From Motilibacter rhizosphaerae (GTDB lineage: Bacteria; Actinomycetota; Actinomycetes; Motilibacterales; Motilibacteraceae), in NCBI RefSeq assembly GCF_004216915.1, contig NZ_SGXD01000002.1, positions 248,001 to 312,000 on the forward strand: a DNA stretch of 64,000 nucleotides, given 5' to 3'. Positions 9,532 to 19,139 of the stretch are shown in pieces. Position 1 is the stretch's first letter. Every line of letters starts with the position of its first letter. The notes beneath the pieces were generated by a model. The model was given only the letters and a program-made list of their open reading frames with translations, made no database searches and had not been told where the DNA came from. A program made the translations under genes and the position numbers.

Positions 9532-10746
9532 GTGCCTCCCGCCCTCGACGTCCTCGTGGTCGGGGCGGGCGCCGCGGGCCTGTCGGCGGCCCGCCGCCTG
9601 CACACCGCCGGGCTCGAGGTCGAGGTGCACGAGGCAGCCGACGCCGTGGGCGGCCGGGTGCGCACCGACGTCGTCGACGGCGTCCTCGTCGACCGCGGGT
9701 TCCAGGTCCTCAACCCGAGCTACCCGCAGGTGCGCCGCCAGCTCGACCTCGACGCCCTGCGCCTCGGGTCGTTCCGGGCCGGTGTGGGCGTGGCGACGGG
9801 CCGCCGCATCGTCCGGGTCAGCGACCCGCGCCGCGACCCGCGGGCGCTGCTGTCCACGCTCACCGCGCCGGTCGGGTCGCCGCTCGCGAAGGCGGCCCTG
9901 GCGCTCTACGCGCTGCGGGTCAGCCGCGCCCGGCCCGCGACCCTGCTCAGCCAGCGCGACGGCACCGCCCGTGCGGCGCTGGCCGAGCACGGGGTCCAGG
10001 GGCGGATCGTCGACAGCGTGCTCGCGCCGTTCCTCGCCGGTGTCCTCGCCGACGGCGAGCTGGTGACGAGCCGGCGGTTCGTCGACCTCGTCCTGCGCTC
10101 GTTCGTGCGCGGCACCCCCGCCTTGCCAGCGGCGGGCATCGCCGCCGTGGCCGAGCAGCTCGCCGCGCCGCTGGGCGCGCAGGTGCACCTCGGGTCACCC
10201 GTGGAGGACCTCGCGACGGCCCGGCGCCGGGCGCGCGCGGTGCTCGTCGCCACCGACGCCCCCGCCGCTGCGCGCCTGCTGCCCGGGCTGCCCGTGCCCG
10301 GGATGCGCGCACTGACGACGTACTACCACCTGGTCCCCGAGCCGCCGGTGCGCGACGCCGTGGTGGTCGTCGACGGCGAGCGGCGCGGACCGGTCGTCAA
10401 CACCGCGGTGCTGACCAACGCCGTCCCGTCGTACGCACCGGGCCGCCACCTCGTCAGCTCCACCGTGCTCGGCGTGCCGGACGGCGACGGCGAGCGGGAG
10501 GTCCGGCGCCACCTCGCGCTGGTCTACGGCGTGCCCACCACGGGCTGGGAGCTGCTAGCGGTCACCCCCGTGGCGCACGCCCTGCCGGCGATGCTGCCCC
10601 CGCTCGACGCGCGGCGGCCCGTCCGCCACAGCGACGGCGTGTACGTTGCGGGCGACCACCGGGACACCGCGTCGCTGCAGGGGGCCCTGGCCTCCGGGTG
10701 GCGCGCGGCCGAGGCAGTGCTGGAGGACCTGGGTGCCCGCGACTGA
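9532..10746 (+). CDS. FAD-dependent amine oxidase/desaturase-like protein
   Basis: A 404-residue flavoprotein with an N-terminal dinucleotide-binding motif (VVGAGAAGLSAARRL), the following GGRVRTDVVDG segment typical of amine oxidases and phytoene-desaturase relatives, and a C-terminal FAD motif (VYVAGDHRDTASLQGAL). The substrate cannot be assigned. Known relatives oxidise amines or carotenoid-like lipids, and many actinobacterial members are uncharacterised. The next gene starts 14 bases before this one ends, so they form a coupled pair. Confidence 0.85.
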   Translation: MPPALDVLVVGAGAAGLSAARRLHTAGLEVEVHEAADAVGGRVRTDVVDGVLVDRGFQVLNPSYPQVRRQLDLDALRLGSFRAGVGVATGRRIVRVSDPRRDPRALLSTLTAPVGSPLAKAALALYALRVSRARPATLLSQRDGTARAALAEHGVQGRIVDSVLAPFLAGVLADGELVTSRRFVDLVLRSFVRGTPALPAAGIAAVAEQLAAPLGAQVHLGSPVEDLATARRRARAVLVATDAPAAARLLPGLPVPGMRALTTYYHLVPEPPVRDAVVVVDGERRGPVVNTAVLTNAVPSYAPGRHLVSSTVLGVPDGDGEREVRRHLALVYGVPTTGWELLAVTPVAHALPAMLPPLDARRPVRHSDGVYVAGDHRDTASLQGALASGWRAAEAVLEDLGARD

Positions 10747-11455
10747 GCCCACGATCGTCGCCACGTCCATGGGGTTCCGCTCGGGAGCCCGCACGTGGAT
10801 CGAGCCCGGCCCGGTCTTCGAGCACATGCGCCAGCTCGCCGGCTCTCCCGCCCGGCCCCGGCTCTGCTACGTCGGCACGGCCGACGGCGACCAGGCGCAC
10901 CGCCGGCTGTGGGTGCGCGAGGCGTTCCAGGGCTCGGGCGTCGAGGTCACCGACCTCGCGCTGTTCCCGATGCCCAACGTCCCCGACGTCCGTGAGCACC
11001 TGCTCGCCCAGGACATCGTGTGGGTCGGGGGCGGCAGCGTCGCGGGCCTGCTCGCGATGTGGCGGCTGCACGGGCTGGCCGAGCCGCTGCGCGCGGCCTG
11101 GGAGGCCGGCGTCGTCCTCGGCGGCGTGAGCGCGGGGTCGCTCTGCTGGCACATCGGGGGCACCACCGACTCGTTCGGGCCGGACCTGCGCCCGGTGACC
11201 GACGGGCTCGCCCTGCTGCCGTACGGCAACGGCGTGCACTACGACAGCGAGGCGCAGCGCCGCCCCCTGCTGCACCGGCTCGTCGGCGACGGCACGCTCC
11301 CGCGGTCGTACGCGACCGACGACGGTGCGGGCCTCGTCTACCGCGGCACCGAGCTGGCCTACGCCCTCGCCGACCGCGACGGCGCCAGGGCGTACGTCGT
11401 GGAGCGGACCGACGACGGCGTCTGCGAGAGCGTCATCGAGCCGCGCCGGATCTGA
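10733..11455 (+). CDS. Peptidase E (S51 family)
   Basis: A 240-residue serine peptidase of the S51 family, which typically cleaves after an N-terminal aspartate or processes cyanophycin-like peptides. The nucleophile motif GGVSAGS places Ser133 on a nucleophile elbow; the preceding VWVGGGSVAGLL segment and the TDDGAGLVYRG region are characteristic. GTG at 10733 is chosen for the GGAGG upstream and a natural N-terminus (PATEPTIVATSMG). It overlaps the flavoprotein gene by 14 bases. Its 3' end lies 15 bases from the convergent FMN reductase gene. Confidence 0.88.
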   Translation: MPATEPTIVATSMGFRSGARTWIEPGPVFEHMRQLAGSPARPRLCYVGTADGDQAHRRLWVREAFQGSGVEVTDLALFPMPNVPDVREHLLAQDIVWVGGGSVAGLLAMWRLHGLAEPLRAAWEAGVVLGGVSAGSLCWHIGGTTDSFGPDLRPVTDGLALLPYGNGVHYDSEAQRRPLLHRLVGDGTLPRSYATDDGAGLVYRGTELAYALADRDGARAYVVERTDDGVCESVIEPRRI

Positions 11456-11470
11456 CCGGTCGGCAGCAGG

Positions 11471-12088
11471 TCAGGCGCCGCGCAGCAGCTCGGCGAAGGA
11501 CGGCGCCGCAGCGAACTCGTCCCGCGGCGCCGCCGCCGGGCGCGCGGCCAGGAGGTCGGCCAGCTCGCCGCCCGCGCGCCGCACCCGGTCGGCGAGCGCG
11601 GGGCTCGCCCCGTCGCCGCCGGCCCAGTCCTCCGACGCGGCGAAGACGGCGGTAGGGACCACGACCGCGCGCAGGTAGGCGAACAGCGGGCGCATCGCGT
11701 GTTCGAGCACCAGCGAGTGGCGCGCGGTACCGGCGGTGGCGCCGACCAGCACCGGGACGCCTGCCAGCGCGTCCTTGTCGAGCACGTCGACGAAGGTCTT
11801 GAACAGCCCGCTGTAGGACGCGGAGAAGACCGGCGTCACCGCGACCACGGCGTCGGCAGACTCGACCGCGTCGAGCACCCTTCGCAGCTCGGCCGGCGCG
11901 AAGCCGGTGACGAGCGTGTCGGCGAGCGCCCGCGCGTGCTCGCGCAGCTCGACGACCTCGACCTCGGCGGGGACACCGCGCTCGCGCAGCGCGTCGAGCG
12001 CCGCGGCCGACATCCTGTCGGCGAGCAGGCGGGTCGACGACGGGACGGAGAGACCCGCTGACACCACGGCGATCCTGCGCGCGCTCAT
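11471..12088 (-). CDS. NADPH-dependent FMN reductase (CE1759-like)
   Basis: A 205-residue flavodoxin-fold reductase with an N-terminal strand followed by LSVPSSTRLLAD (phosphate-binding loop), VVAVTPVFSASYSGLFKTF and the PVLVGATAG region. It is likely to supply reduced FMN to the luciferase-like monooxygenase encoded just upstream: the two reading frames overlap as ATGA (12085-12088). This pairing resembles the CE1758/CE1759 duo of luciferase-like systems. The C-terminal tail is Ala-rich. Confidence 0.9.
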   Translation of the reverse strand: MSARRIAVVSAGLSVPSSTRLLADRMSAAALDALRERGVPAEVEVVELREHARALADTLVTGFAPAELRRVLDAVESADAVVAVTPVFSASYSGLFKTFVDVLDKDALAGVPVLVGATAGTARHSLVLEHAMRPLFAYLRAVVVPTAVFAASEDWAGGDGASPALADRVRRAGGELADLLAARPAAAPRDEFAAAPSFAELLRGA

Positions 12089-13185
12089 CGGGCCGTCGCC
12101 TCCTCGAGCACCGGGCCGCGCGCGGCAACGCGCGCGGCGTGCGTCGGCGCGTCGGGCACGTGGGCCGGCTTCAGCGCGGCGAACTCCTTGCGCAGCACGG
12201 GAACCACCTCCTCGCCGAGGATGTCGAGCTGCTCCAGCACGGTCTTCAGCGGCAGTCCGGCGTGGTCGATGAGGAAGAGCTGGCGCTGGTAGTCGCCGAC
12301 GTAGTCGCGGAAGCCCAGCGTGCGCTCGATGACCTGCTGCGGGCTGCCGACCGTCAGCGGCGTCTCGCGGCTGAACTCCTCCAGCGACGGGCCGTGGCCG
12401 TAGACCGGCGCCTCGTCGAAGTACGGCCGGAACTCGCGCACCGCGTCCTGGCTGTTCTTGCGGATGAACACCTGGCCGCCCAGCCCGACGATGGCCTGGT
12501 CCGCCGCGCCGTGGCCGTAGTGCTCGAAGCGCTGGCGGTAGAACTGGACCATCCGCGCGGTGTGCTCGGGCGGCCAGAAGATGTGGTTGTGGAAGAAGCC
12601 GTCGCCGTAGTACGCCGCCTGCTCGGCGATCTCCGGGCTGCGGATCGAGCCGTGCCAGACGAAGGGCGCGACGCCGTCGAGCGGCCGCGGCGTCGAGGTG
12701 AACCCCTGCAGCGGCGTGCGGAACCGGCCCGACCAGTCCACGACCTCCTCGTCCCACAGGCGGCGCAGCAGCGCGTAGTTCTCCACGGCGAGGCTGATGC
12801 CGTCGCGGATGTCCTTGCCGAACCACGGGTAGACGGGGCCGGTGTTGCCGCGGCCCAGCGTGAGGTCGACCCGGCCGTCGGCGAGGTGCTGCAGCATCGC
12901 GAAGTCCTCGGCGATCTTGACCGGGTCGTTGGTCGTGATCAGCGTCGTGGCCGTCGAGAGCTGCAGCGAGCGCGTCTGCGCCGCGACGTACGCGAGGGTG
13001 GTGGTCGGCGAGGACGAGAAGAACGGAGGGTTGTGGTGCTCGCCCAGGGCGAAGACGTCGAGCCCGACCTCCTCGACCTTCTTCGCGATGGTGACGACGG
13101 CCTTGATGCGCTCGGCCTCGGTGGGCGCGCGCCCGGTCGTGGGGTCCGCGGTGATGTCGCTGACCGAGAAGACACCGAACTGCAC
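12085..13185 (-). CDS. FMN-dependent luciferase-like monooxygenase (CE1758-like)
   Basis: A 366-residue LLM-class TIM barrel that begins QFGVFSVSDI, with GLDVFALGEHHNPPF near residue 45, VDLTLGRGN near residue 115 and VWHGSIRSPEIAEQAAYYGDG. Partnership with the FMN reductase next door suggests a two-component monooxygenase acting on a small organic substrate. GTG at 13185 is chosen because AGGAGAG precedes it. A MarR gene lies divergently, with a palindrome between the two, so the pair is probably inducible by a substrate or stress compound. Confidence 0.9.
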   Translation of the reverse strand: MQFGVFSVSDITADPTTGRAPTEAERIKAVVTIAKKVEEVGLDVFALGEHHNPPFFSSSPTTTLAYVAAQTRSLQLSTATTLITTNDPVKIAEDFAMLQHLADGRVDLTLGRGNTGPVYPWFGKDIRDGISLAVENYALLRRLWDEEVVDWSGRFRTPLQGFTSTPRPLDGVAPFVWHGSIRSPEIAEQAAYYGDGFFHNHIFWPPEHTARMVQFYRQRFEHYGHGAADQAIVGLGGQVFIRKNSQDAVREFRPYFDEAPVYGHGPSLEEFSRETPLTVGSPQQVIERTLGFRDYVGDYQRQLFLIDHAGLPLKTVLEQLDILGEEVVPVLRKEFAALKPAHVPDAPTHAARVAARGPVLEEATAR

Positions 13186-13245
13186 GGGACTCTCCTGTCC
13201 TCGGCGCCCGCCTCCACGACGGGCGTTCCTGTTGCCGAGAACGTA

Positions 13246-13259
13246 CATGACGCGTCATG
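13246..13259. promoter_or_regulatory. Palindromic MarR-type operator
   Basis: CATGACGCGTCATG is a perfect 14-bp palindrome in the space between the monooxygenase gene (minus) and marR (plus), close to the marR -10 element. It is a likely site for the adjacent MarR protein. Confidence 0.6.
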
Positions 13260-13269
13260 CATTCCGGCG

Positions 13270-13275
13270 TACGCT
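13270..13275 (+). promoter_or_regulatory. Leaderless -10 element of marR
   Basis: TACGCT ends six bases before the GTG at 13282, with the CATGACGCGTCATG palindrome 10 bases upstream. Confidence 0.5.
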
Positions 13276-13281
13276 CGTCAC

Positions 13282-13737
13282 GTGACCACCTGGCTGGAGC
13301 CGCACGAGCAGCGCGCGTGGCGGGCCTACCTCGCGCTGCAGGCGCGGCTCGACGCCGCGCTCAACCGGCAGCTGCAGGCGGCGAGCGGCCTCTCGCTCCC
13401 CGACTACGCCGTGCTCGTCCAGCTCAGCGAGAGCGCGGAGGACCGGCTGCGGCCGTACGCGCTCGTCGCCGCGCTCGACTGGGAGCAGAGCCGGCTCTCC
13501 CACCAGCTCGGACGCATGGAGCGACGCGGGCTCGTGGTGCGCGAGGCCTGCGCCGAGGACCGCCGCGGGGCGTACGTCGTGCTGACCGCCGAGGGCCGGG
13601 CGGCGCTCGAGCAGGCGGCTCCCCTGCACGCGGACACGGTGCGCCGCACGGTCTTCGCCGGCATGGAGCCGGAGGACGTGCGCCGGCTCGAGGAGTTCGC
13701 GACCGGCGTGCTGGCCCGCCTCGAGCAGGTCACCTAG
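13282..13737 (+). CDS. MarR family transcriptional regulator
   Basis: A 151-residue winged-helix repressor-type protein: the N-terminal dimerisation helix, LSLPDYAVLVQLSES, the recognition region WEQSRLSHQLGRMERRGLV, the wing DRRGAYVVLTAEG and a C-terminal helix are all recognisable. It lies divergently to the luciferase-like monooxygenase/FMN reductase pair and converges on the MMPL gene with an 8-base overlap. It probably controls the monooxygenase pair and itself. Confidence 0.93.
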   Translation: MTTWLEPHEQRAWRAYLALQARLDAALNRQLQAASGLSLPDYAVLVQLSESAEDRLRPYALVAALDWEQSRLSHQLGRMERRGLVVREACAEDRRGAYVVLTAEGRAALEQAAPLHADTVRRTVFAGMEPEDVRRLEEFATGVLARLEQVT

Positions 13738-15853
13738 CCGCGCGCTCCTCCCGCCGCAGCGGCAGCGGCCACCACGTCCGCTCGCCGAGCATCCGGACCA
13801 CGGCCGGCACGAGCAGCGAGCGCACGAGCAGCGTGTCGAGCAGGACGCCGAACGCGACCGCGAAGCCGATCTCGGCGAGGAAGACGATGGGCAGCACCCC
13901 CAGCGCCGAGAAGGTCGCGGCGAGCACCAGCCCGGCCGAGGTGATGACCCCGCCCGTCACGGCGAGCCCCTTGAGCACGCCGTCGCGCGTCGCGACCACG
14001 TGCGACTCCTCCCGCACGCGCGTCATGAGGAAGATGTTGTAGTCGATCCCCAGCGCCACCAGGAAGATGAAGGCGAACAGCGGGAACGACTGGTCGGCGC
14101 CCGCGAAGTGGAACACGTGCTTGAACGCCAGGGCGCACACGCCCATGGTCGCCGCGAAGGACAGCACCACGCTCGCGACGAGCAGGACGGGCGCGACGAG
14201 GGCCCGCAGCAGCAGCACGAGGATGACGAGGATCACCAGCAGCACCGCCGGGATGATGACCTTGTTGTCGCGGGAGGACTGGGTCGCGACGTCGTAGGTG
14301 ATGGCGGTCGGACCTCCGACCAGCACGTCCTTGCCCACGCTGTCGAGGTCAGCGCGCAGCCGCCGCACGGTGCTCTCCGCGGCGCTCGAGTCCGCGCCGT
14401 AGGTGAGGGTGGCGAGGATCTGCGCCTGGCCGCGCACCTGCTTCGGCGCGGCGCCCGGCTGTCCCGTCTGGGCCGGGTCGGCCGCCGTCACGACCGCCGA
14501 GGCCACTCCGCGCTCCCCCTGCACGACGCGCAGCGCCTGCTGCAGCTGGCCGACCGGCGCGATGACGCTGGTGGGCGCGCCCGAGCCGGCCGGGAAGTGG
14601 CGCTCGAACGCCTCCTGCCCCTTCACCGAGTCGGGGTGGGTGGTGAACGACTGGGCCTGCGTGATCCCGTGCGCCGACAGCGTGGTCGAGAGCCCGGCGA
14701 GCACGAGCAGCAGCACCGCGGTGGCCGCGGCGACGGCGCCCGTACGCCGTCCGACGAGGCGGGAGACCCGGCCCCAGAGCCCCTTGCCCTCCTGCGGCTC
14801 CTCGTCGTGGCGCGGGACGAACGGCCAGAACCAGTAGCGCCCCAGCAGGAGCAGCAGCGCCGGGAGGAACGTCAGCATGGCGACCATCGCGCAGCCGATC
14901 CCGATCGCCGCCACGGGCCCGAGCGACTTGTTGGAGGCGAGGTCCGAGAGCAGCAGGCAGAGCAGGCCGAGGACGACGGTGAGGCCGCTCGCCACGATCG
15001 GCGGGACCGCGCCGCGCAGCGCTCGCTGCATCGCGACGAGGGAGCTCTCGTGGGCGTGCAGCTCCTCCTTGAAGCGGCTGATGAGCAGCAGCGCGTAGTC
15101 CGTCCCCGCGCCGAAGACCAGCACCAGCAGGATCCCCGAGCTCTGCCCGTTGACGGTGAGCGCGCCGGACTTCGCGACGAGGTAGACCACGCCCTGCGCC
15201 CCGAACAGCGCGGCGACGGCGGACAGCAGGACCGGGATGAACACCGGGCTGCGGTAGACGAGCAGCAGGAGGAGGAGGACCACCCCGCCACTGGTGAACA
15301 GGAGGATCCCGTCGATCCCCTCGAAGGCCTTGCTGAAGTCGGCCGAGAGGCCGCCGGTCCCGGTGACGAGCGGGTCGAGCCCCTCCACCTGCGCGGCGTC
15401 GCGGATCGCGTCCACCGGCTTGCCGATGTCGAAGCCCTCCTCGCTGGAGAGCTGCACGACCGTGCTCGCCGCCTTGCCGTCCTTCGAGACCGACAGGGGC
15501 GTGGGACGCCCGATGATGTCCTTGACCGCGCCGATGCGGGCGACCGCCTGGCCGAGCTCGTCGCGGTCCTGCGCGGTCAGCCCGGAGCCGCGCTCCCAGA
15601 CGACGATCGCCGGCACGGTCTGCGCACCTGCGAACTCCGTCTCCAGCGCCAGGGACTTCGTCGACTCGGCGGACTTCGGGAGGTAGGACGAGGCGTTGTT
15701 CTTCTCGATGCCCGTGAGCTTGTCGGCGAGGGGGCCCAGCACTCCGAGCGCCACGAACCAGACCAGGACCAGCCCGACGCCCACCAGCAGCCGGCGGCGG
15801 TGCCCCTGGCGCTCCTGCGGCCCGGCGGGCGGGGCGGTGACGGACGTGGACAT
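13730..15853 (-). CDS. MMPL family RND transporter
   Basis: A 707-residue inner-membrane exporter with two homologous halves. Each half has one N-terminal helix, an external domain and about five clustered helices. The paired proton-relay motifs are [17 protein letters not shown] and [17 protein letters not shown]. Relatives export lipids or toxic compounds using the proton gradient. ATG at 15853 has AGGAG upstream. Its closeness to the MarR/monooxygenase module suggests a detoxification or secondary-metabolite export role, but this is inference. Confidence 0.93.
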   Translation of the reverse strand: MSTSVTAPPAGPQERQGHRRRLLVGVGLVLVWFVALGVLGPLADKLTGIEKNNASSYLPKSAESTKSLALETEFAGAQTVPAIVVWERGSGLTAQDRDELGQAVARIGAVKDIIGRPTPLSVSKDGKAASTVVQLSSEEGFDIGKPVDAIRDAAQVEGLDPLVTGTGGLSADFSKAFEGIDGILLFTSGGVVLLLLLLVYRSPVFIPVLLSAVAALFGAQGVVYLVAKSGALTVNGQSSGILLVLVFGAGTDYALLLISRFKEELHAHESSLVAMQRALRGAVPPIVASGLTVVLGLLCLLLSDLASNKSLGPVAAIGIGCAMVAMLTFLPALLLLLGRYWFWPFVPRHDEEPQEGKGLWGRVSRLVGRRTGAVAAATAVLLLVLAGLSTTLSAHGITQAQSFTTHPDSVKGQEAFERHFPAGSGAPTSVIAPVGQLQQALRVVQGERGVASAVVTAADPAQTGQPGAAPKQVRGQAQILATLTYGADSSAAESTVRRLRADLDSVGKDVLVGGPTAITYDVATQSSRDNKVIIPAVLLVILVILVLLLRALVAPVLLVASVVLSFAATMGVCALAFKHVFHFAGADQSFPLFAFIFLVALGIDYNIFLMTRVREESHVVATRDGVLKGLAVTGGVITSAGLVLAATFSALGVLPIVFLAEIGFAVAFGVLLDTLLVRSLLVPAVVRMLGERTWWPLPLRREERAAR

Positions 15854-15935
15854 CGGGCTCCTCTGTGCTCGACCGGCGGCTCGACCGCGGTTCGACCGGT
15901 GGACGGCTCGGACCCTAGGCCACCGCACCGACACG

Positions 15936-15941
15936 TACGCT
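15936..15941 (+). promoter_or_regulatory. Leaderless -10 element of lipB
   Basis: TACGCT ends six bases before the lipB ATG (15948); there is no ribosome binding site. The same hexamer stands before lipA. Confidence 0.55.
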
Positions 15942-15947
15942 GTCGTC

Positions 15948-16604
15948 ATGCTGGGGGCGGAGATCGCGACGCGCACGCCGCGGCTCGTGCGCGCCGGGCT
16001 CGTGCCCTACGCGGAGGCTTGGGAGCGCCAGCGCGCGCTGCACGCCGCAGTCGTCTCCGGCGAGGAGCCGGGCACCGTCCTGCTGCTCGAGCACCCGCCC
16101 GTCTTCACCGCGGGCAAGCGCACGGCGTGGTACGACCGGCCGACCGACGGCACGCCCGTGGTCGAGGTCGACCGCGGCGGCCGCATCACCTGGCACGGGC
16201 CGGGGCAGCTGGTCGCGTACCCCGTGGTGCCGCTCGCGCAGCCCGTCGACGTCGTCGCCCACGTGCGGCGGCTCGAGGAGGTCGTCATGCGCACGTGCGC
16301 GGACCTTGGGCTCGCGACCAAGCGCGTCGAGGGGCGCAGCGGGGTGTGGGTCGAGCTCGACGGCGGGCGCGACCGCAAGGTGGCGGCGGTCGGGTGCCGG
16401 GTCGCCCGCGGCGTCACGATGCACGGCTTCGCGCTCAACTGCGACTGCGACCTCAGCTGGTACGACCGGATCGTCCCGTGCGGGATCGACGACGCGGACG
16501 TCACCTCGCTGAGCGCCGAGCTCGGCCGCGACGTCACCGTCGCGGAGGTGCTCCCGCTCGTCGAGCAGCACCTCCGCGAGCAGCTCCAGCCGCTGGACGG
16601 CTAG
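15948..16604 (+). CDS. lipB: Octanoyltransferase (lipoate biosynthesis)
   Basis: A 218-residue LipB that moves octanoate from acyl carrier protein to lipoyl domains. Motifs include [32 protein letters not shown], the catalytic lysine in KVAAVGCRV and the catalytic cysteine in VPCGIDD. Its targets include the two lipoyl domains of SucB encoded in this window. The stop codon shares a CTAG with the convergent F420-type oxidoreductase gene. lipA follows after that gene. Confidence 0.97.
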   Translation: MLGAEIATRTPRLVRAGLVPYAEAWERQRALHAAVVSGEEPGTVLLLEHPPVFTAGKRTAWYDRPTDGTPVVEVDRGGRITWHGPGQLVAYPVVPLAQPVDVVAHVRRLEEVVMRTCADLGLATKRVEGRSGVWVELDGGRDRKVAAVGCRVARGVTMHGFALNCDCDLSWYDRIVPCGIDDADVTSLSAELGRDVTVAEVLPLVEQHLREQLQPLDG

Positions 16605-17524
16605 GACAGCTGCGGCGCCACCTCGGCGGCGACCAGCTCGAGGTGCTCCAGGTCGGCGAGGTCGAGCACCTGGAGGTACATCCGGCTGGCGCCGGCCGCG
16701 GCGTACTGCCCGATCTTGTCGACGACCTCGGCGGGCGAGCCGGCGAGGCCGTTCTCGCGCAGCTCGTCGACCTCGCGCCCGATGGCCGCCGCGCGGCGGG
16801 CGACCTCATCGTCGGCGCGGCCGACGGCCAGCACCTGTGCGGCCGAGTAGCGGATCGGCGCGCGTCCGGCCGCCTCGACCGCCGCCCCCACGACGCCGAA
16901 CTGGGCTGCCGTGTCCGCGAGGCTGGCGAACGGCATGTTGAACTCGTCGGCGAAGCGGGCAGCGAGGGCGGGCGTCCGCTTCTTGCCGCCGCCGCCGATG
17001 ATGACCGGCGGGCGCGGCGACTGCGCGGGCTTCGGCAGCGCCGGTGAGTCCGTGAACGAGTAGTGCTTGCCGCTGAAGGAGTACGTCTCCCCCACCGGCG
17101 TCTCCCACAGCCCGACGATCGCCTCGAGCTGCTCCTCGTAGCGGTCGAACCGCTCGCCGAGCGCGGGGAAGGCGAGGCCGTAGGCGCTGTGCTCCGCGGC
17201 GTACCAGCCCGAGCCGAAGCCGAACTCCACGCGCCCGCCGCTCATCGCGTCGACCTGGGCGACGGAGATCGCGAGCGGACCGGGGTGGCGGAAGGTCGCG
17301 GCGGTGACGAGCGTGCCGAGCCGGATGCGGCTGGTCTCCCGGGCGAGGCCCGCGAGCGTGACCCAGGCGTCGGTCGGGCCGGGCAGGCCGTCGCCGCCCA
17401 TCGTCAGGTAGTGGTCGGAGCGGAAGAACGCGTCGAAGCCGAGCTCCTCGGTCTTCCTCGCCACGGCCAGGAGCGTGTCGTAGGTCGCGCCCTGCTGGGG
17501 CTCGGTGAAGATGCGCAGGTCCAT
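16601..17524 (-). CDS. LLM class F420-dependent-type oxidoreductase
   Basis: A 307-residue luciferase-like TIM barrel starting [46 protein letters not shown] and [14 protein letters not shown] are characteristic of actinobacterial F420- or FMN-using members. The sequence alone does not tell which cofactor it uses. It is inserted on the opposite strand between lipB and lipA, which are adjacent in many actinobacteria. Both strands' stop codons overlap in CTAG at 16601-16604. Confidence 0.88.
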   Translation of the reverse strand: MDLRIFTEPQQGATYDTLLAVARKTEELGFDAFFRSDHYLTMGGDGLPGPTDAWVTLAGLARETSRIRLGTLVTAATFRHPGPLAISVAQVDAMSGGRVEFGFGSGWYAAEHSAYGLAFPALGERFDRYEEQLEAIVGLWETPVGETYSFSGKHYSFTDSPALPKPAQSPRPPVIIGGGGKKRTPALAARFADEFNMPFASLADTAAQFGVVGAAVEAAGRAPIRYSAAQVLAVGRADDEVARRAAAIGREVDELRENGLAGSPAEVVDKIGQYAAAGASRMYLQVLDLADLEHLELVAAEVAPQLS

Positions 17525-17572
17525 GGGCGGACCCTACTGACCCGCCCGACGGGCACCGTCGGCACCCGGACG

Positions 17573-17578
17573 TACGCT
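17573..17578 (+). promoter_or_regulatory. Leaderless -10 element of lipA
   Basis: TACGCT ends seven bases before the ATG at 17586; no ribosome binding site is present. Confidence 0.5.
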
Positions 17579-17585
17579 GGTGGGC

Positions 17586-18518
17586 ATGACCGCGGTGGCG
17601 CCGGACGGGCGCAGGATGCTCCGGATCGAGGCGCGCAACGCCGCCGTCCCCATCGAGCGCAAGCCCGACTGGATCAAGACGAAGCTGCGCACCGGCCCCG
17701 AGTTCACCGAGCTCAAGGGCCTGGTCAAGCGCGAGGGGCTGCACACCGTGTGCGAGGAGGCGGGCTGCCCCAACATCTACGAGTGCTGGGAGGACCGCGA
17801 GGCCACCTTCCTCATCGGCGGCAGCGAGTGCACGCGCCGGTGCGACTTCTGCCAGATCGCCACGGGCAAGCCGCTGCCGCTCGACCGCGACGAGCCGCGC
17901 CGCGTGGGCGAGTCGGTGCGGACCATGGGCCTGCGCTACGCCACGATCACCGGCGTCGCCCGTGACGACCTGGCCGACGGCGGCGCCTGGCTCTACGCCG
18001 AGACCGTCCGGCAGGTCCACGAGCTCAACCCGGGCACGGGCGTCGAGGTGCTGATCCCCGACTTCAACGGCCTGCCCGAGCAGCTCGCCGAGGTCTTCTC
18101 CGCGCGGCCCGAGGTGCTCGCGCACAACCTCGAGACCGTGCCGCGCATCTTCAAGCGCATCCGCCCGGGCTTCCGCTACGAGCGCTCGCTCGACGTTCTG
18201 ACGCAGGCGCGCGCCGCCGGGCTCGTGACCAAGTCCAACCTCATCCTCGGCATGGGCGAGACCCGCGAGGAGGTGAGCGAGGCGCTGCGCGACCTGCACG
18301 CCGCCGGCTGCGACCTCGTCACCATCACGCAGTACCTCCGCCCCTCGCCGCTGCACCACCCGGTCGAGCGCTGGGTCAAGCCCGAGGAGTTCGTCGAGCT
18401 CACCGCCGAGGCCGAGCAGATCGGCTTCGCGGGCGTGCTGTCGGGGCCGCTGGTGCGCTCGTCGTACCGCGCCGGCCGGCTCTACGAGCAGGCGGTGGCG
18501 GCGCGGGCCTCCGCCTGA
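17586..18518 (+). CDS. lipA: Lipoyl synthase (radical SAM)
   Basis: A 310-residue radical SAM enzyme that inserts two sulfurs into protein-bound octanoyl groups. Both iron-sulfur cluster motifs are present: the auxiliary cluster motif [12 protein letters not shown] (near residues 55-66) and the radical SAM motif CTRRCDFC. The C-terminal RSSYRAG supplies the auxiliary cluster serine. ATG at 17586 is chosen because it fits the leaderless promoter; GTG at 17580 is in frame. Together with LipB it completes lipoylation of SucB. Confidence 0.97.
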   Translation: MTAVAPDGRRMLRIEARNAAVPIERKPDWIKTKLRTGPEFTELKGLVKREGLHTVCEEAGCPNIYECWEDREATFLIGGSECTRRCDFCQIATGKPLPLDRDEPRRVGESVRTMGLRYATITGVARDDLADGGAWLYAETVRQVHELNPGTGVEVLIPDFNGLPEQLAEVFSARPEVLAHNLETVPRIFKRIRPGFRYERSLDVLTQARAAGLVTKSNLILGMGETREEVSEALRDLHAAGCDLVTITQYLRPSPLHHPVERWVKPEEFVELTAEAEQIGFAGVLSGPLVRSSYRAGRLYEQAVAARASA

Positions 18519-18640
18519 CGCCCACGGCGCTCGCCGCCACGGCCGCGGGCGTCGGGGCGCTCGCGCTGGCCGAGCTGCTGCACGCCCGGGCGGCGCGGTC
18601 CTGGCTGCCGGGCGCGCCCGCCAGCGGACCGCGCGAGGCC

Positions 18641-19090
18641 GTGCTCGTCCTCGGCTACCGCTCGCGGCGCGGCGACCGGCTCCACCCCGTGCAGCGCTGG
18701 CGCACCGAGGTCGGCGTCCGCTCCCTCGCCGCCGGCGGGCGCCTCGTGCTGAGCGGCGGCCCGACGGGCGACGGGCGCAGCGAGGCCGCGGTCATGGCCG
18801 AGCACGCGCTCGCGCTCGGCGTGCCGGCCTCGGCCGTCGTGCTGGAGGAGGGGTCCCGCAGCACGTGGGACAACGTCGCGCTCAGCCTGCCCCTGCTCGA
18901 GGACGCCGACGTCATCCGGATCGCCTCGGACCCGCTGCACGCGGCGCGGGCCCGCGCGTACCTCGTCCGGCAGCGGCCCGACCTCGCCCGCCGGCTCGCG
19001 CCCGCCGACGACTGCCGCCTGCTGGAGCAGGCGCCGATGAAGGTCGTCACCGCGGCGTACGAGGTGGCGCGGCGCCGCCGCCCCCGCTGA
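18641..19090 (+). CDS. YdcF-like (DUF218) protein, start uncertain
   Basis: The DUF218 fold is visible as VLVLGYRSRRGDR, LVLSGGPTGDGRSEA, the acidic EGSRSTWDN motif and ASDPLHAARARAY. The first ATG, GTG or TTG in frame is GTG 18641, which begins inside the first strand. The frame is open further upstream and would encode a plausible transmembrane helix (ALAATAAGVGALALAELL). A CTG at 18515 overlaps the lipA stop as CTGA and would give about 191 residues. YdcF relatives act at the envelope, but their reaction is uncertain. Confidence 0.78.
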   Translation: MLVLGYRSRRGDRLHPVQRWRTEVGVRSLAAGGRLVLSGGPTGDGRSEAAVMAEHALALGVPASAVVLEEGSRSTWDNVALSLPLLEDADVIRIASDPLHAARARAYLVRQRPDLARRLAPADDCRLLEQAPMKVVTAAYEVARRRRPR

Positions 19091-19139
19091 CGGCTCCTCC
19101 GTCGTCCCGTGGTCCCGCGCGGCCGTACCCTTGTCCACC

